A DNA stretch of 64,000 nucleotides from Salinicoccus luteus DSM 17002. Lineage in GTDB: Bacteria > Bacillota > Bacilli > Staphylococcales > Salinicoccaceae. The stretch covers positions 62,001 to 126,000 of the forward strand of contig NZ_JONV01000007.1 in the NCBI RefSeq assembly GCF_000712035.1, given 5' to 3'. The notes below the pieces were generated by a model, which saw only the letters and a list, made by a program, of their open reading frames with translations, did not search any database and had not been told where the DNA came from. How positions within the stretch are numbered: the first letter of the stretch is position 1; each line of letters opens with the position of its first letter. Positions 7,785 through 16,735 of this stretch are shown here, piece after piece. The position numbers and the translations under genes were made by a program.

Positions 7785-9311
7785 ATGAAAAAAGCAGTCA
7801 TTCTACTGATGGTTCTGACCATCGTCTCCAAAATCTCGGGATTCCTGAGGGACCTGACACTGGCATACTTCTATGGCGCCTCGGAAATCAGTGACGTTTT
7901 CCTGCTCGCCATCAGCATCCCGACCATCGTCTTCGGGGTGATTGCCGCAGGCATCTCCACGGGATATATCCCGCTCTACTCCCGCATAGAAAATAAGCTC
8001 GGGGAACGGGCGGGGATAGAGTACACGAACAACCTGATCAATGTACTGATGGTCTTCACGACCGTCCTCGTTGCGCTTGCCCTGATCTTCACCGAATACC
8101 TGGTGAAGATATTCGCCATCGGATTCGAAGGGGAGACGCTTGCACTCGCAGTGATGTTCACCCGATTCAGCATTTTTGGCGTCTACTTTACAATCATCAT
8201 CCGCATCCTGAGCGCATACCTGAACTATAAGAAGATATTTGCCGTCCCTTCGCTGATCGGCATTCCAATGAACCTGGTGCTGATCGCCGCCATCGCCATC
8301 AGCAGCAGGACGGAGTGGATCTATGTACTTGCCATGGCAAACGTCATCGCACTGTTCATACAGTTCCTCATCATCGTCATCGTCGCATACAGATATGCCT
8401 TCAGGTTCCAGGCTGTATTCCAGCCAAAAGACAGGCACATCAAGGAGATGGCCGCCCTCGCCTTCCCGGTCATACTGGGGTCGAGCGTTTCCCAGATCAA
8501 CCGGCTGGTGGACCGTTCATTGGCTTCCTGGATATCAGTGGGGGGCATCTCCTCCCTCAACTACGCCAATACGATGAACACCGCCTTTCTCGGCATATTC
8601 GTCTCCTCGTTCGTGACGGTCTTCTATCCGGACATCTCCAGAAAAGCCGCGAAAGGCGATATGGACGGCCTGAAGTATACGATGAACCAGACGATCATCG
8701 GCGTATTGCTGCTGATCATCCCCGTGACGGCGGGTGCCCTGGCATTCGCCGAACCGATCGTCCGCTTCCTGTTCGGCCGGGGTGCATTTGATGAGACGGC
8801 AGTTGCACTCACGACTTCCGCCTTCTTCTTCTATTCTATCGGGCTGATCGGAACCGGGGTCAATCTGATTCTGACCCGCGTATTCTATGCCCTGCAGGAC
8901 ACGAAGTCCCCAATGATCAACAGTGCAATCGGCATGGGCATCAATGTCAGCCTGAACTTTGCGCTCGCCCCCCTGCTCGGCATCGGGGGGCTCGCCCTGG
9001 CCACAAGCATTTCCGCCCTGATTACTGTCGTCCTGCTCACACAGGGGCTCCGCAGGAAGCTCGGTCGTCTGAACCTGACGATGCTGGCGCCTTCGGTTCT
9101 GAAGATCATTATGGCAGCAGGTGGCTCAACGCTCATCGGCCTGGTGCTGTATAATGCATTTGAAGCACCACTCGGACTGAACATCAGCCTGATCCTTGCA
9201 GTGGCTGTGACGGTTCTGCTGTATTTCGCTGTAGTGTATCTATTGAAGATTGAGGGTGCCGACATATTCATCAAAGGCATCATAAACCGCTTCAGAAGAA
9301 AAAGGAATTAG
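7785..9311 (+). CDS. MurJ/MviN-like lipid flippase (MOP superfamily)
   Basis: A 508-residue integral membrane protein with about 14 hydrophobic segments, of the MurJ family that moves lipid-linked glycans across the membrane. The N-terminus KISGFLRDLTLAYFYGASEISDVFLLA is characteristic, as is the Arg-rich segment INRLVDRSLAS near residue 240. Its pairing with an ATP-grasp gene 14 nt upstream is unlike the usual solitary housekeeping murJ. It may be a dedicated flippase for another polymer, and whether it is the main lipid II flippase cannot be decided here. A strong terminator follows. Confidence 0.85.
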   Translation: MKKAVILLMVLTIVSKISGFLRDLTLAYFYGASEISDVFLLAISIPTIVFGVIAAGISTGYIPLYSRIENKLGERAGIEYTNNLINVLMVFTTVLVALALIFTEYLVKIFAIGFEGETLALAVMFTRFSIFGVYFTIIIRILSAYLNYKKIFAVPSLIGIPMNLVLIAAIAISSRTEWIYVLAMANVIALFIQFLIIVIVAYRYAFRFQAVFQPKDRHIKEMAALAFPVILGSSVSQINRLVDRSLASWISVGGISSLNYANTMNTAFLGIFVSSFVTVFYPDISRKAAKGDMDGLKYTMNQTIIGVLLLIIPVTAGALAFAEPIVRFLFGRGAFDETAVALTTSAFFFYSIGLIGTGVNLILTRVFYALQDTKSPMINSAIGMGINVSLNFALAPLLGIGGLALATSISALITVVLLTQGLRRKLGRLNLTMLAPSVLKIIMAAGGSTLIGLVLYNAFEAPLGLNISLILAVAVTVLLYFAVVYLLKIEGADIFIKGIINRFRRKRN

Positions 9312-9340
9312 GATCCTCCGGATCCCAATTCCTTTTTTTC
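9303..9340 (+). terminator. Intrinsic terminator after the MurJ-like gene
   Basis: Stem AGGAATT-GGATCC / GGATCC-AATTCCT with one A:C mismatch, followed by seven T residues. The left arm overlaps the end of the coding sequence. Confidence 0.88.
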
Positions 9341-9360
9341 TATACCAATATTCAATTCAC

Positions 9361-9888
9361 CTACAGGAACAATGCACCATAGACCAGCCCGAAAATGATG
9401 ACCAGTGCAGGATGGACATTGAACTTCGTCAGCATGAAGAAGCTTGCCACAATCAGTATGATGGTGTGGAGACTGCCTGAATCCGTGAAGGCATTGCTGA
9501 AGAAGTCGTATGCGATGATGCCGAGCAGGATCGCGATGACCGGACGGATCAGCGTCGTCAGCGTTTCGAACTTCTTCGTCCCCTTTAATCTGTACAGAAG
9601 CCCTGCAAGAAAGACCATGAGCATCAGGGAAGGCATCACCGTTGCAGTGACCGCCACCACCGAACCGAGGACGCCCCCGACTTCAAATCCAATGAAACCG
9701 GCCATCTTCGTCGCTATCGGTCCCGGCAGTGCATTGCCCAGTGCCAGCACTTCCGCAAACTCCTGGGAATCCATCCATTCGTAATTCTGCACCACTTCCT
9801 GCTCCACAAGCGGTATTGAAGCCGGCCCCCCGCCGTAACCGAGGATTCCAGGTATGAAGAAGGCGAGAAATATCTGCAGATAGATCAT
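9361..9888 (-). CDS. Chromate transporter (CHR family), half-size subunit B
   Basis: A 175-residue half-length CHR protein with about five to six membrane segments. Two half-size CHR proteins are thought to act as a heterodimeric anion exporter. FIPGILGYGGGPASIPLVEQEVV and ALGNALPGPIATKMAGFIG carry the conserved GGGPAS and NALPGPIATK motifs. It overlaps the preceding CHR gene by 4 nt and is the last gene of the ggt-CHR-CHR operon. Chromate is the substrate known for long-chain members; for short-chain pairs the natural anion is uncertain. Confidence 0.88.
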   Translation of the reverse strand: MIYLQIFLAFFIPGILGYGGGPASIPLVEQEVVQNYEWMDSQEFAEVLALGNALPGPIATKMAGFIGFEVGGVLGSVVAVTATVMPSLMLMVFLAGLLYRLKGTKKFETLTTLIRPVIAILLGIIAYDFFSNAFTDSGSLHTIILIVASFFMLTKFNVHPALVIIFGLVYGALFL

Positions 9889-10421
9889 ATGCGTCCCTCC
9901 TTCCTGAAGAGACTGAATACCACGATGATGAGGATGATGATGGCCGGGTGGACTTCAAGCACTGCCAGGAGGACGAAGGCAATGAGCGTGAACAGTATGA
10001 TGAACTGCCACGTCGTCCGTGCCTTTGCCTTGGCGAGGAATTCATAGGTCAATATCGCCAGCATGACCCCGACCACCGGCATGACACCATGGCTCATCCC
10101 CTGAACCCATTCGAGATCCTTGAATTCGGTGAAGAGCTTCAGCAGGATGATCATCAGTATGATGGTCGGCAGAATCGTTGCGAACACCGCATTGGCAAGG
10201 CCAAGCCACCCTTTCTGAAGATATCCGATATAGCCGCCGAGCTTTGTCGCTATCGGACCCGGCAGTACGTTCCCTATTGCGAGTGCGTCCTGGAACGCTT
10301 CATCCGTCATCCACTTGTGCGTATCGACGACTTCCTTATGTACGAGGGGTATGGAGGACGGTCCCCCACCATACCCGAGCATGCCTACTTTGAAAAACAC
10401 CCAAAAAATTTTAAAATGCAT
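9885..10421 (-). CDS. Chromate transporter (CHR family), half-size subunit A
   Basis: A 178-residue half-length CHR protein and the partner of the gene it overlaps by 4 nt. The motifs GMLGYGGGPSSIPLVHKEVV and AIGNVLPGPIATKLGGYIG mirror those of its neighbour, showing the ancestral duplication within the family. The RBS GGAGAAAAC precedes ATG at 10421. The gene starts 9 nt after the gamma-glutamyltransferase stop, so the three genes form one operon. This resembles the B. subtilis ywrA/ywrB/ywrD neighbourhood, stated from memory of that genome. Confidence 0.88.
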   Translation of the reverse strand: MHFKIFWVFFKVGMLGYGGGPSSIPLVHKEVVDTHKWMTDEAFQDALAIGNVLPGPIATKLGGYIGYLQKGWLGLANAVFATILPTIILMIILLKLFTEFKDLEWVQGMSHGVMPVVGVMLAILTYEFLAKAKARTTWQFIILFTLIAFVLLAVLEVHPAIIILIIVVFSLFRKEGRI

Positions 10422-10430
10422 TGTTTTCTC

Positions 10431-12020
10431 CTAGTATATGGATATTGAGCCATCCGTCCGGGATTCGGTGCCGCCGATCAGGGCGCCATCCTCCCCCCGT
10501 ATGATGACCTGCCCCCGCCCGAAACTATTCGGCTCGAGGTTCACGCTGATCTTATGCCCGCGCCGTGCGAGTGCCCGGGCGATATCCGGATCGAACCGGT
10601 CCTCGACCTCGACGTCCATGCCGGACTTGAACTGCCACCTCGGAGCATCGAGTGCACTCTGTGGATTCATATTGTAGTCGATCAGGTTCATTGCCACCTG
10701 CAGATGACCCTGCGGCTGCATGAACGCGCCCATCACGCCGAACGGGCCGACCGGCCTGCCACCTTTCGTAATGAATCCCGGGATGATCGTATGGAAGGGC
10801 TTCTTGCCGCCTCCGACAAAATTGGCGTGATTCTCGTCCATCGAAAAGTTGTGCCCCCGGTTGTGTAGGGCAAGACCGGTTTCCGGAATGACGACGCCGG
10901 AGCCGAATCCCATGTAGTTGCTCTGGATGTAGGAGACCATGTTCCCTTCTTTATCCGCCGTCGCCAGGTAGACGGTGCCGCCCTCGGGCAGGTCCCCATG
11001 ATGCCTCAATTCTGCTTCTTCCTTGATCTCATCGCGGCGCGCCTTCAGATATGCTGCGTCAAGCAGTTGGGAGACGCCCACCTTCATATGTTCGGGGTCA
11101 GCAACGTATGTCGTCGTATCCGCAAATGCCTGCTTGATGGCCTCAATCTGATGATGGTATGTACGCGCATCGAGTGCACCGAACGCATCATCCTTCAGCA
11201 TGCCGAGCGCCATCAGTGCAGTGATTCCCTGGCCGTTTGGTGGAATCTCATGGATTTCATGTCCCTTATAGCCAATGCTGATTGGCTCCACGTAATCCAC
11301 TTCGAAACCTTCGAGATCCTCATGGGAGAGAAGTCCGCCCGTTTCATTGCTGTAACGGATGATCCGTTCTGCAAGCGCCCCTTCATATACACTTTTCCCG
11401 TCAGTTTCTGCAATGTCCCGAAGTGTTTCTGCATGATGCGGCAATGTCTTTATCTCACCCGCCGATACGGTGCCGAAGACATCGAGCCATGGTTTGATTT
11501 CCTCGAAATTATCTGCCTCCCTGCTGTAGTTGTCATATGCGGCCTGCCAATATTTCGCTGTAACGGGCGTAATTGCAAATCCTTCACTTGCTGCCCGGAT
11601 GGCCGGTGCAAGCACTTCCTTCAGCGTCAGGTTGCCGAAGTCACTGATGAGTGTCGCCCATGCTTTCGGCACTCCCGGCACATTGACTGGCAGCCAGCCG
11701 AATTTCGGCATCTCGCTGAAGCCGCGTTTCTGGATTTCCTCCATGCTCAGCCTGCGTGGTGAACGTCCACTGGCATTCATTCCATGCAGCCTGCCGTTCA
11801 TCCAGGCGATCATGAAGGCATCTCCGCCGATGCCGTTGCTCGTCGGTTCGACGACTGTCAGCATCGCGGCCGTGGCGATGGCTGCATCCATGGCATTTCC
11901 ACCCTGCTTCATCACTTCGATGCCTGCTTCTGTAGCGAGTGGATGTGTCGTTGCGACCATGCCATTTTTGGCGTATGTACTGAAGCGTCGGTTCATATAT
12001 GGATAACTGTAATGATTCAT
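10431..12020 (-). CDS. Gamma-glutamyltransferase family protein (YwrD-like)
   Basis: A 529-residue Ntn-hydrolase of the gamma-glutamyltranspeptidase family, which self-cleaves before a catalytic Thr and then cleaves or transfers gamma-glutamyl or acyl groups. The nucleophile is Thr349 in EGGTVYLATADKEGN. The large-subunit start MVATTHPLATEAG and GGNAMDAAIATAAML are conserved. There is no signal peptide, so it should be cytosolic, unlike secreted Ggt. The residue after the nucleophile pair differs from the classic TTHYS, so the substrate may not be glutathione. It is the first gene of the operon with two chromate-type transporters. Confidence 0.88.
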   Translation of the reverse strand: MNHYSYPYMNRRFSTYAKNGMVATTHPLATEAGIEVMKQGGNAMDAAIATAAMLTVVEPTSNGIGGDAFMIAWMNGRLHGMNASGRSPRRLSMEEIQKRGFSEMPKFGWLPVNVPGVPKAWATLISDFGNLTLKEVLAPAIRAASEGFAITPVTAKYWQAAYDNYSREADNFEEIKPWLDVFGTVSAGEIKTLPHHAETLRDIAETDGKSVYEGALAERIIRYSNETGGLLSHEDLEGFEVDYVEPISIGYKGHEIHEIPPNGQGITALMALGMLKDDAFGALDARTYHHQIEAIKQAFADTTTYVADPEHMKVGVSQLLDAAYLKARRDEIKEEAELRHHGDLPEGGTVYLATADKEGNMVSYIQSNYMGFGSGVVIPETGLALHNRGHNFSMDENHANFVGGGKKPFHTIIPGFITKGGRPVGPFGVMGAFMQPQGHLQVAMNLIDYNMNPQSALDAPRWQFKSGMDVEVEDRFDPDIARALARRGHKISVNLEPNSFGRGQVIIRGEDGALIGGTESRTDGSISIY

Positions 12021-12066
12021 ATCCGATCCCCTTTTTTCGAAATTTCAATCATTTTTGGATATAAAC

Positions 12067-12091
12067 AAGTCCTGCTCTGTTCACAGGACTT
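12067..12091 (-). terminator. Possible terminator after the SEC-C gene
   Basis: AAGTCCTG and CAGGACTT form an 8-bp stem with a 9-nt loop just downstream of the SEC-C gene on the minus strand. It is followed by a short T-rich stretch (GTTTATAT), so the terminator is weak. Confidence 0.55.
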
Positions 12092-12099
12092 GGTCTTAT

Positions 12100-13128
12100 T
12101 CATCTGCCGCAGCATTTTTTATATTTCTTCCCGCTTCCGCATGGACATGGGTCGTTCCGGCCGACCTTGACCTCCTTCACTACGGTCTGGGTCTCCAGTT
12201 CCGACTCCTTGTGCCCCCGGTATTTGAAGTGCCGCGTATTTTCCACAATGCCGGCGATCATATCGAAGAAGCCGCGCTGTGCCTCCACGTTGCCGAACTC
12301 CACATTCAATGACATCAGATACTGGAGGATTTCATCGCGTTTCGACCCCTGCATGATGAGCTGGAGCAGGGAGATGTAGACGCTGTGGTGCTTATCTTTA
12401 GGCACGTCCACATACTTCTTCACCCATTCCTTCAGTTGTCTGTGGTGCTTAGACTCATCAATATAGTTCGGATCGCTGAATTTGATGAATTTGGCGAACT
12501 CAGGCTCATAGTATGGTCTGTCCCCCTGCAGTTTCCGGACCATTTCATACTGGGCATAGTTCATGTCGTCGATGACGATCTGCCTCTTGTCCTGGTCGAT
12601 GGAGATGTCGTACGGAGAGGCCTCGAGGAATTCCACGATTTCTTCTGCTGTCATGGCCATGTTGTAGTATTTACTGAAGAGATGGATGAGCTGGTCGAAG
12701 CTGACGATGCCGTACAGGTGCAGGGCTGCCCGGACGAGATTGAGCTTTCGCTGGATCTCCAGGCGTGCTTCACGGTTTTCCTCGTTGTCCGCTTCCCCGA
12801 AAAGCTTGGGCACCCCTTCTGCAATAAAGAAATTGTCCTCATGTTCAGGGTCTTCAAATGCATACCCCATGATGTACAGGCCAAAGATGTCCTCCAAGTT
12901 GTAGTACGCCTCTGGGCGGTCGGTGGAATCCTGCCATGTCCTGAAGGAGCGTTCATCTATATATTTATAGGCATATGTCGCCGTCTCGGCAGTATGCTGC
13001 TGCTCAATGATCGCATCGATCAGCTCGTCCTTTTTATACTTGGAGAAATTTTTGACTGAAATTGTGCGGGCCAGACGCTTCAGGTCATTCATATTATAAT
13101 CTTTCAAATAGGTTTTTGCATTTTCCAT
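12100..13128 (-). CDS. SEC-C metal-binding motif protein
   Basis: A 342-residue protein of unknown function. The C-terminus [20 protein letters not shown] is the SEC-C zinc motif, otherwise known from the end of SecA and used there for SecB or ribosome contact. The N-terminus ([30 protein letters not shown]) looks like a Rho-N/SAP-type helical hairpin that often binds nucleic acid. The middle is helical, with charged segments and no catalytic motif seen. The start at 13128 has GAGGAG upstream. It is monocistronic. Not SecA: the motor domains are absent. A translation- or RNA-linked role is inference. Confidence 0.8.
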   Translation of the reverse strand: MENAKTYLKDYNMNDLKRLARTISVKNFSKYKKDELIDAIIEQQHTAETATYAYKYIDERSFRTWQDSTDRPEAYYNLEDIFGLYIMGYAFEDPEHEDNFFIAEGVPKLFGEADNEENREARLEIQRKLNLVRAALHLYGIVSFDQLIHLFSKYYNMAMTAEEIVEFLEASPYDISIDQDKRQIVIDDMNYAQYEMVRKLQGDRPYYEPEFAKFIKFSDPNYIDESKHHRQLKEWVKKYVDVPKDKHHSVYISLLQLIMQGSKRDEILQYLMSLNVEFGNVEAQRGFFDMIAGIVENTRHFKYRGHKESELETQTVVKEVKVGRNDPCPCGSGKKYKKCCGR

Positions 13129-13197
13129 ATTAGAAAAACTCCTCGCTCCTGATTCTTTATCCTATTTTACCATACCGTCCCCGTGATTGATAAATAA

Positions 13198-14121
13198 TCA
13201 GAATATGGCCAGAGCGATATAGATGACGCTGGAAACCGTCACCGCACTCAGCAGGGTGCTCATCATGACGATTTCAGCCGCATATTCCGGATCATCACTG
13301 TATTCCTGGGCAATAATGGAACTGTTTACGGCAGCCGGCATGGCTGCAGTGATCAGGATGGCCTGCGCCACCACGCCTTCCACATTGAAGAGCAGCAGCA
13401 GCCCGAGCGCCAGTGCCGGACCGATAAGGAGCCGGCTCAATGCACCGACCAGGGCACTCCATCTGAGGCGCCTGAATTTTATGCCTGCAATCTGCGCCCC
13501 CAGGATGAAGAGGACAAGACCGATCATCGCACTTCTCATATAGTCCAGTGATGTTTCGACGGGCGCCGGCACTGAAACGCCGAAGTAGTTGAACGCGAGC
13601 CCCAGCACCAGCCCGTAGAATATCGGCATCCTGAAATAGCCGAGCAGGGCCTTCGCCCGGCCGACATTCTTCGCACTCAATGAGAATATGCCATAGGAGA
13701 AGGCGAACATGTTCTGGAAGACCACGATCATCACCTGGATGCTCATCGCGTAGGGGTCGCTCCTGAAAACGAGGTCATTCACCGGCACACCATAATTGCC
13801 GGCGTTATAGAACAGGTTGGAGTTTGTGAACAGTATGGTCCTGTCCCTGCTGAGGCCGAGCAGCTGCGCGATCAATTTCGCGATGATGAAGGAGGCGGCT
13901 GCATAGACGATCAGGAGAAGCATCACATTGATGAGCAGTGCAAAGTCGATGGAAGACTCGTACAGGCTCATGAAAATGAAGGCCGGCATCACATAATGGA
14001 TGCTCAGCTTCGCCAGTGTAGATCGGTCGAGACTGAATTTGAGCTGTATGACATAGCCTGTTGCCACAATCAGTCCGATGGGCAATATGATGTTTATGAA
14101 GATAAAGATGAATTCATTCAT
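13198..14121 (-). CDS. AEC family transporter (auxin efflux carrier-like permease)
   Basis: A 307-residue membrane protein with about ten hydrophobic segments, of the AEC family that exports or exchanges small organic acids such as malate. Family features include the N-terminal LPIGLIVATGYVIQ, the N-rich NSNLFYNAGNYGVPV near residue 100, and the closing MPAAVNSSIIAQEY, which is typical of the second repeat. It lies 15 nt after azlD and probably shares its transcript. Substrate not evident. Confidence 0.88.
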   Translation of the reverse strand: MNEFIFIFINIILPIGLIVATGYVIQLKFSLDRSTLAKLSIHYVMPAFIFMSLYESSIDFALLINVMLLLIVYAAASFIIAKLIAQLLGLSRDRTILFTNSNLFYNAGNYGVPVNDLVFRSDPYAMSIQVMIVVFQNMFAFSYGIFSLSAKNVGRAKALLGYFRMPIFYGLVLGLAFNYFGVSVPAPVETSLDYMRSAMIGLVLFILGAQIAGIKFRRLRWSALVGALSRLLIGPALALGLLLLFNVEGVVAQAILITAAMPAAVNSSIIAQEYSDDPEYAAEIVMMSTLLSAVTVSSVIYIALAIF

Positions 14122-14136
14122 TTTAACGGCGTCCTT

Positions 14137-14424
14137 CTATAGCATGATGATGTATACGAATATGATGCTCCCCAGCACGATGAAGAAGAGCGGCACCCGG
14201 AGCACCGCCAGTATGACTGCGAATATGCCCCCGAACACTCCGTATACCGGCTGCTCCACGGCTGTAAGGATTCCCGGAAAAATCAGTACCCCGAGGGCGG
14301 CATAGGGTATATAATTCAAATATGTAATAATCCATTCCGGCAGTGAGAACTTGCCCACGATAAATGCCGGAAGTATACGTGTTATGATGGTGACAGCACA
14401 AAGGGCGGCGATGAGCAGGATCAA
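14137..14424 (-). CDS. azlD: AzlD family branched-chain amino acid exporter subunit
   Basis: A 95-residue membrane protein with about four hydrophobic segments, the small subunit of AzlCD-type branched-chain amino acid exporters. TRILPAFIVGKFSLPEWIITYLNYIPYAALG is the family core. It starts with TTG at 14424, in a TTGA overlap with the azlC stop, so translation is coupled. In B. subtilis AzlCD exports leucine analogues; the substrate here is inferred from that. Confidence 0.88.
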   Translation of the reverse strand: MILLIAALCAVTIITRILPAFIVGKFSLPEWIITYLNYIPYAALGVLIFPGILTAVEQPVYGVFGGIFAVILAVLRVPLFFIVLGSIIFVYIIML

Positions 14425-15107
14425 TTGAATACCTCCAGTCGTTCAAGAATGACACCAAGGAGTGCAGCGAGCAGAATGGCCGCGACGATGGCGATGCCTG
14501 AAGGCACAAAAGGGATGATGTTAAGGACATAGTGCATCAGCATCCCGAGAACTGCAACGATGCCGTACTTGTAATGGACCCTGACGGCCGGTATAAGCAG
14601 CGCGATGAATAACGCATAGAGGGCGATGCCGCTCGCCAGGATCACCCCTTCGCTCATCCATTCCCCAGCCAGATAGCCGACTGCGGAAAAGGCCACCCAG
14701 AAGGTGTAGGCAATGAAGAATGTGACAAAGTAGTTTGTGAATGTGTGCTGGTCTTCATCATTGTTCGCAGTGACCGCGAACGATTCGTCCGTCACGTAGG
14801 ATGACAGGATCAGCCGTTTCAGGAACGACTCGTGCTTGAGATCGTAGTTGACCTTGAAGGCCATGACGAAGTGCCTTGAGTTGAGTATGAAGACTGCAAT
14901 GATTATAGCCAATGCCCCGCTTGAGGTGAGCATCTGGAGTGCCAGGAACTGGCTGGCGCCCCCATACACCATGAAGCTCATCAGCACCGTTTCGAAAAAT
15001 GAAAGCAGCGGTTTTGCAGTGATTCCAAATGCGACCGCAACGGGAAGATATCCCATGCCGATCGTCATCCCATCCATGATGGATCTCTTGAAAGCTGTTT
15101 GTGTCAC
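14421..15107 (-). CDS. azlC: AzlC family branched-chain amino acid exporter subunit
   Basis: A 228-residue membrane protein, the large subunit of the AzlCD exporter. The family signature GMTIGMGYLPVAVAFG and the QFLALQ segment (YGGASQFLALQML) are present. The start is GTG at 15107, with GGTGAT as RBS; the longer reading back to 15179 would add an unrelated Lys/Tyr-rich tail. The gene overlaps azlD by 4 nt and heads an azlC-azlD-AEC permease operon divergent from a HAD phosphatase. Confidence 0.9.
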   Translation of the reverse strand: MTQTAFKRSIMDGMTIGMGYLPVAVAFGITAKPLLSFFETVLMSFMVYGGASQFLALQMLTSSGALAIIIAVFILNSRHFVMAFKVNYDLKHESFLKRLILSSYVTDESFAVTANNDEDQHTFTNYFVTFFIAYTFWVAFSAVGYLAGEWMSEGVILASGIALYALFIALLIPAVRVHYKYGIVAVLGMLMHYVLNIIPFVPSGIAIVAAILLAALLGVILERLEVFN

Positions 15108-15203
15108 AATATCACCACATTTATAATAATAAGACAATACGAATATTTTAACATATCTAAAAAACGAATAGCAGACCAATTAAAAATAATGGAGTGAAAG
15201 AAG

Positions 15204-16046
15204 ATGAAAGCATTAGCGCTCGACATGGACGGCACCATACTGGATCACAGCGGACGGTTCTCCCTCAACCTGGTGGAGACACTGGCCGAAATCAAAAAAA
15301 GGGGCATGCATATCTTTTTTGCAACAGGCAGGACCAGCCATGAAATCATCAGCATCACACCCGAACAATGCCCGCTTGATGGCTATGTTGCCGCGAGCGG
15401 CATGGGCATCTATGTCGGCGGTGAGCTCGTCGATGCCGCTTCCTTTAAACCGGACTTCGTCCAGCAGATGATCGAAGCCGCACGGGAGCGGGAGATATAC
15501 TATGAAGTGCATACGCTTGAAAACTCAAGCCGGACGCTCCTTCAGGACCAGGAATATTCATTTGCCGACATCAGCCGGGATCAGCCCGGGACGATGAAGG
15601 ATTTCGAATACCGGTTTGCCCAGGATACGATGAACAGCGAAACACAGTGGGTTGAAGAGCTGCCGCTCGACCATGTCGTCAAACTGTTCTTCTTCAGTAC
15701 CGATCTCGAAAAGATAAAGAAGTGGTACGACTACCTGGAAGCACGCCAGGATGATTCCGCCTACGCACTGTATACGACAAGTGTGCACAATGCCGAAATC
15801 ATGCTGAAGGGCCGGGATAAGGCGACCGGGACGGCCACGCTGCTCGAACACTTCGGCATCGGCTTCGATGATGTCCACGTGATCGGCGACTCGATGAACG
15901 ACCTGCCCCTGTTTGAGAAGGCCGGGCGCAGGACCGCCATGAAAAATGCGACTGAAGCCGTCAAGGCGGCGGCTGATGACATCACCGAATTCACATGTGA
16001 TGAAGACGGGCTCAAGCACTATCTGGAGGAGACGTACTTGAAGTGA
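15204..16046 (+). CDS. Cof-type HAD hydrolase
   Basis: A 280-residue cytosolic phosphatase of the HAD superfamily, IIB cap type. Motif I is ALDMDGTIL (catalytic Asp pair at residues 7 and 9), motif II is FFATGRTS, and motif IV is VIGDSMNDLPLFEKAG. Such enzymes remove phosphate from sugar phosphates, FMN or pyridoxal phosphate with low specificity. RBS GGAGTGAAAGAAG. Monocistronic and convergent with the mhqD-like gene; their ends lie 9 nt apart within a small hairpin, GTGAGG/CCTCAC. Confidence 0.92.
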   Translation: MKALALDMDGTILDHSGRFSLNLVETLAEIKKRGMHIFFATGRTSHEIISITPEQCPLDGYVAASGMGIYVGGELVDAASFKPDFVQQMIEAAREREIYYEVHTLENSSRTLLQDQEYSFADISRDQPGTMKDFEYRFAQDTMNSETQWVEELPLDHVVKLFFFSTDLEKIKKWYDYLEARQDDSAYALYTTSVHNAEIMLKGRDKATGTATLLEHFGIGFDDVHVIGDSMNDLPLFEKAGRRTAMKNATEAVKAAADDITEFTCDEDGLKHYLEETYLK

Positions 16047-16054
16047 GGCCATCC

Positions 16055-16657
16055 TCACTTCACACCCAGATACCAGACATGCCCTTCCATCAGCTCTTCC
16101 GAAACGATTTCATGCCCGCCATCCGTGAGTTTCACATCCACCGATGCCCCCCTCAGTTCCAGACGCTGCTTCAGCTGATACGCTTCTCCGGCTGTAGCAA
16201 CCATATCCCTGGCCCCGGCTGTCATCAGCACCTTTTTTCCGAGCAGGTCCACGTTGCCCATCTGTCCGCTTTTGTATGCCCCGTGCATCAGCATCGCCCC
16301 GGCAACCGGGATGGCATGGTTGAGCAGCATATGGGCCGCCATGTTCGCGCCATTCGAGTAGCCGATATAGACCGCCTTGGAGAGGTCCAGATCATATTCC
16401 CCGGCGAGTTCACGCAATGTCGCGGCCACCTTCTCCCCTTCGGCCTTCAGGCTTTCTTCATCATGCCCCTTTCCATCCCGTTTGAAGAAACGGACCTGCC
16501 CACTGTCCTCGACATCTCCGCGCAAAGACAGGATGTTTGCAGATCCGTCCACCATTGCAGCGACCTCGAGCAGATCCGTCTCCCGGCCGCCACTGCCATG
16601 AAAAAGTATCAGCGTATTTTCCTTGTTGTTCTTCGCTTTTATAAATAGATGCTTCAC
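16055..16657 (-). CDS. mhqD: Phospholipase/carboxylesterase-type alpha/beta hydrolase, MhqD-like
   Basis: A 200-residue serine hydrolase similar to MhqD, a hydrolase of the 2-methylhydroquinone stress response in bacilli. The triad is readable as Ser101 (GYSNGAN), Asp151 (TAGARD) and His182 (DGGHE); the oxyanion segment is LFHGSGG. It starts with GTG at 16657 after GGAGGGCAT. It is divergent from an MhqO-like dioxygenase over a 78-nt gap that holds an inverted repeat, the usual pairing of the quinone-resistance regulon. No mhqR-type regulator lies nearby. Confidence 0.88.
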   Translation of the reverse strand: MKHLFIKAKNNKENTLILFHGSGGRETDLLEVAAMVDGSANILSLRGDVEDSGQVRFFKRDGKGHDEESLKAEGEKVAATLRELAGEYDLDLSKAVYIGYSNGANMAAHMLLNHAIPVAGAMLMHGAYKSGQMGNVDLLGKKVLMTAGARDMVATAGEAYQLKQRLELRGASVDVKLTDGGHEIVSEELMEGHVWYLGVK

Positions 16658-16689
16658 TTTGATGCCCTCCTTTATTAGAGTTTACCCTA

Positions 16690-16709
16690 TTACTATTATA
16701 TAATAATAA
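16690..16709. promoter_or_regulatory. Inverted repeat in the mhqD/mhqO divergent promoter
   Basis: TTACTATTAT and ATAATAATAA match at 9 of 10 positions with no spacer, midway between the divergent mhqD-like and mhqO-like genes. It could be an operator for a MarR/DUF24-type quinone sensor, but it also overlaps AT-rich promoter sequence, so it may be only a -10 region. Confidence 0.45.
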
Positions 16710-16735
16710 CAAAAGACTCAGGAGGAGCGATATCC

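Noticed and set aside
12100-13128. SecA or SecA-like translocase
   Set aside because: Only the C-terminal SEC-C zinc motif is shared; the SecA ATPase domains are absent and the length is far too short.
16040-16062. Terminator between the HAD and mhqD-like genes
   Set aside because: The GTGAGG/CCTCAC hairpin spans the two stop codons but has no T-tract; left as a note only.
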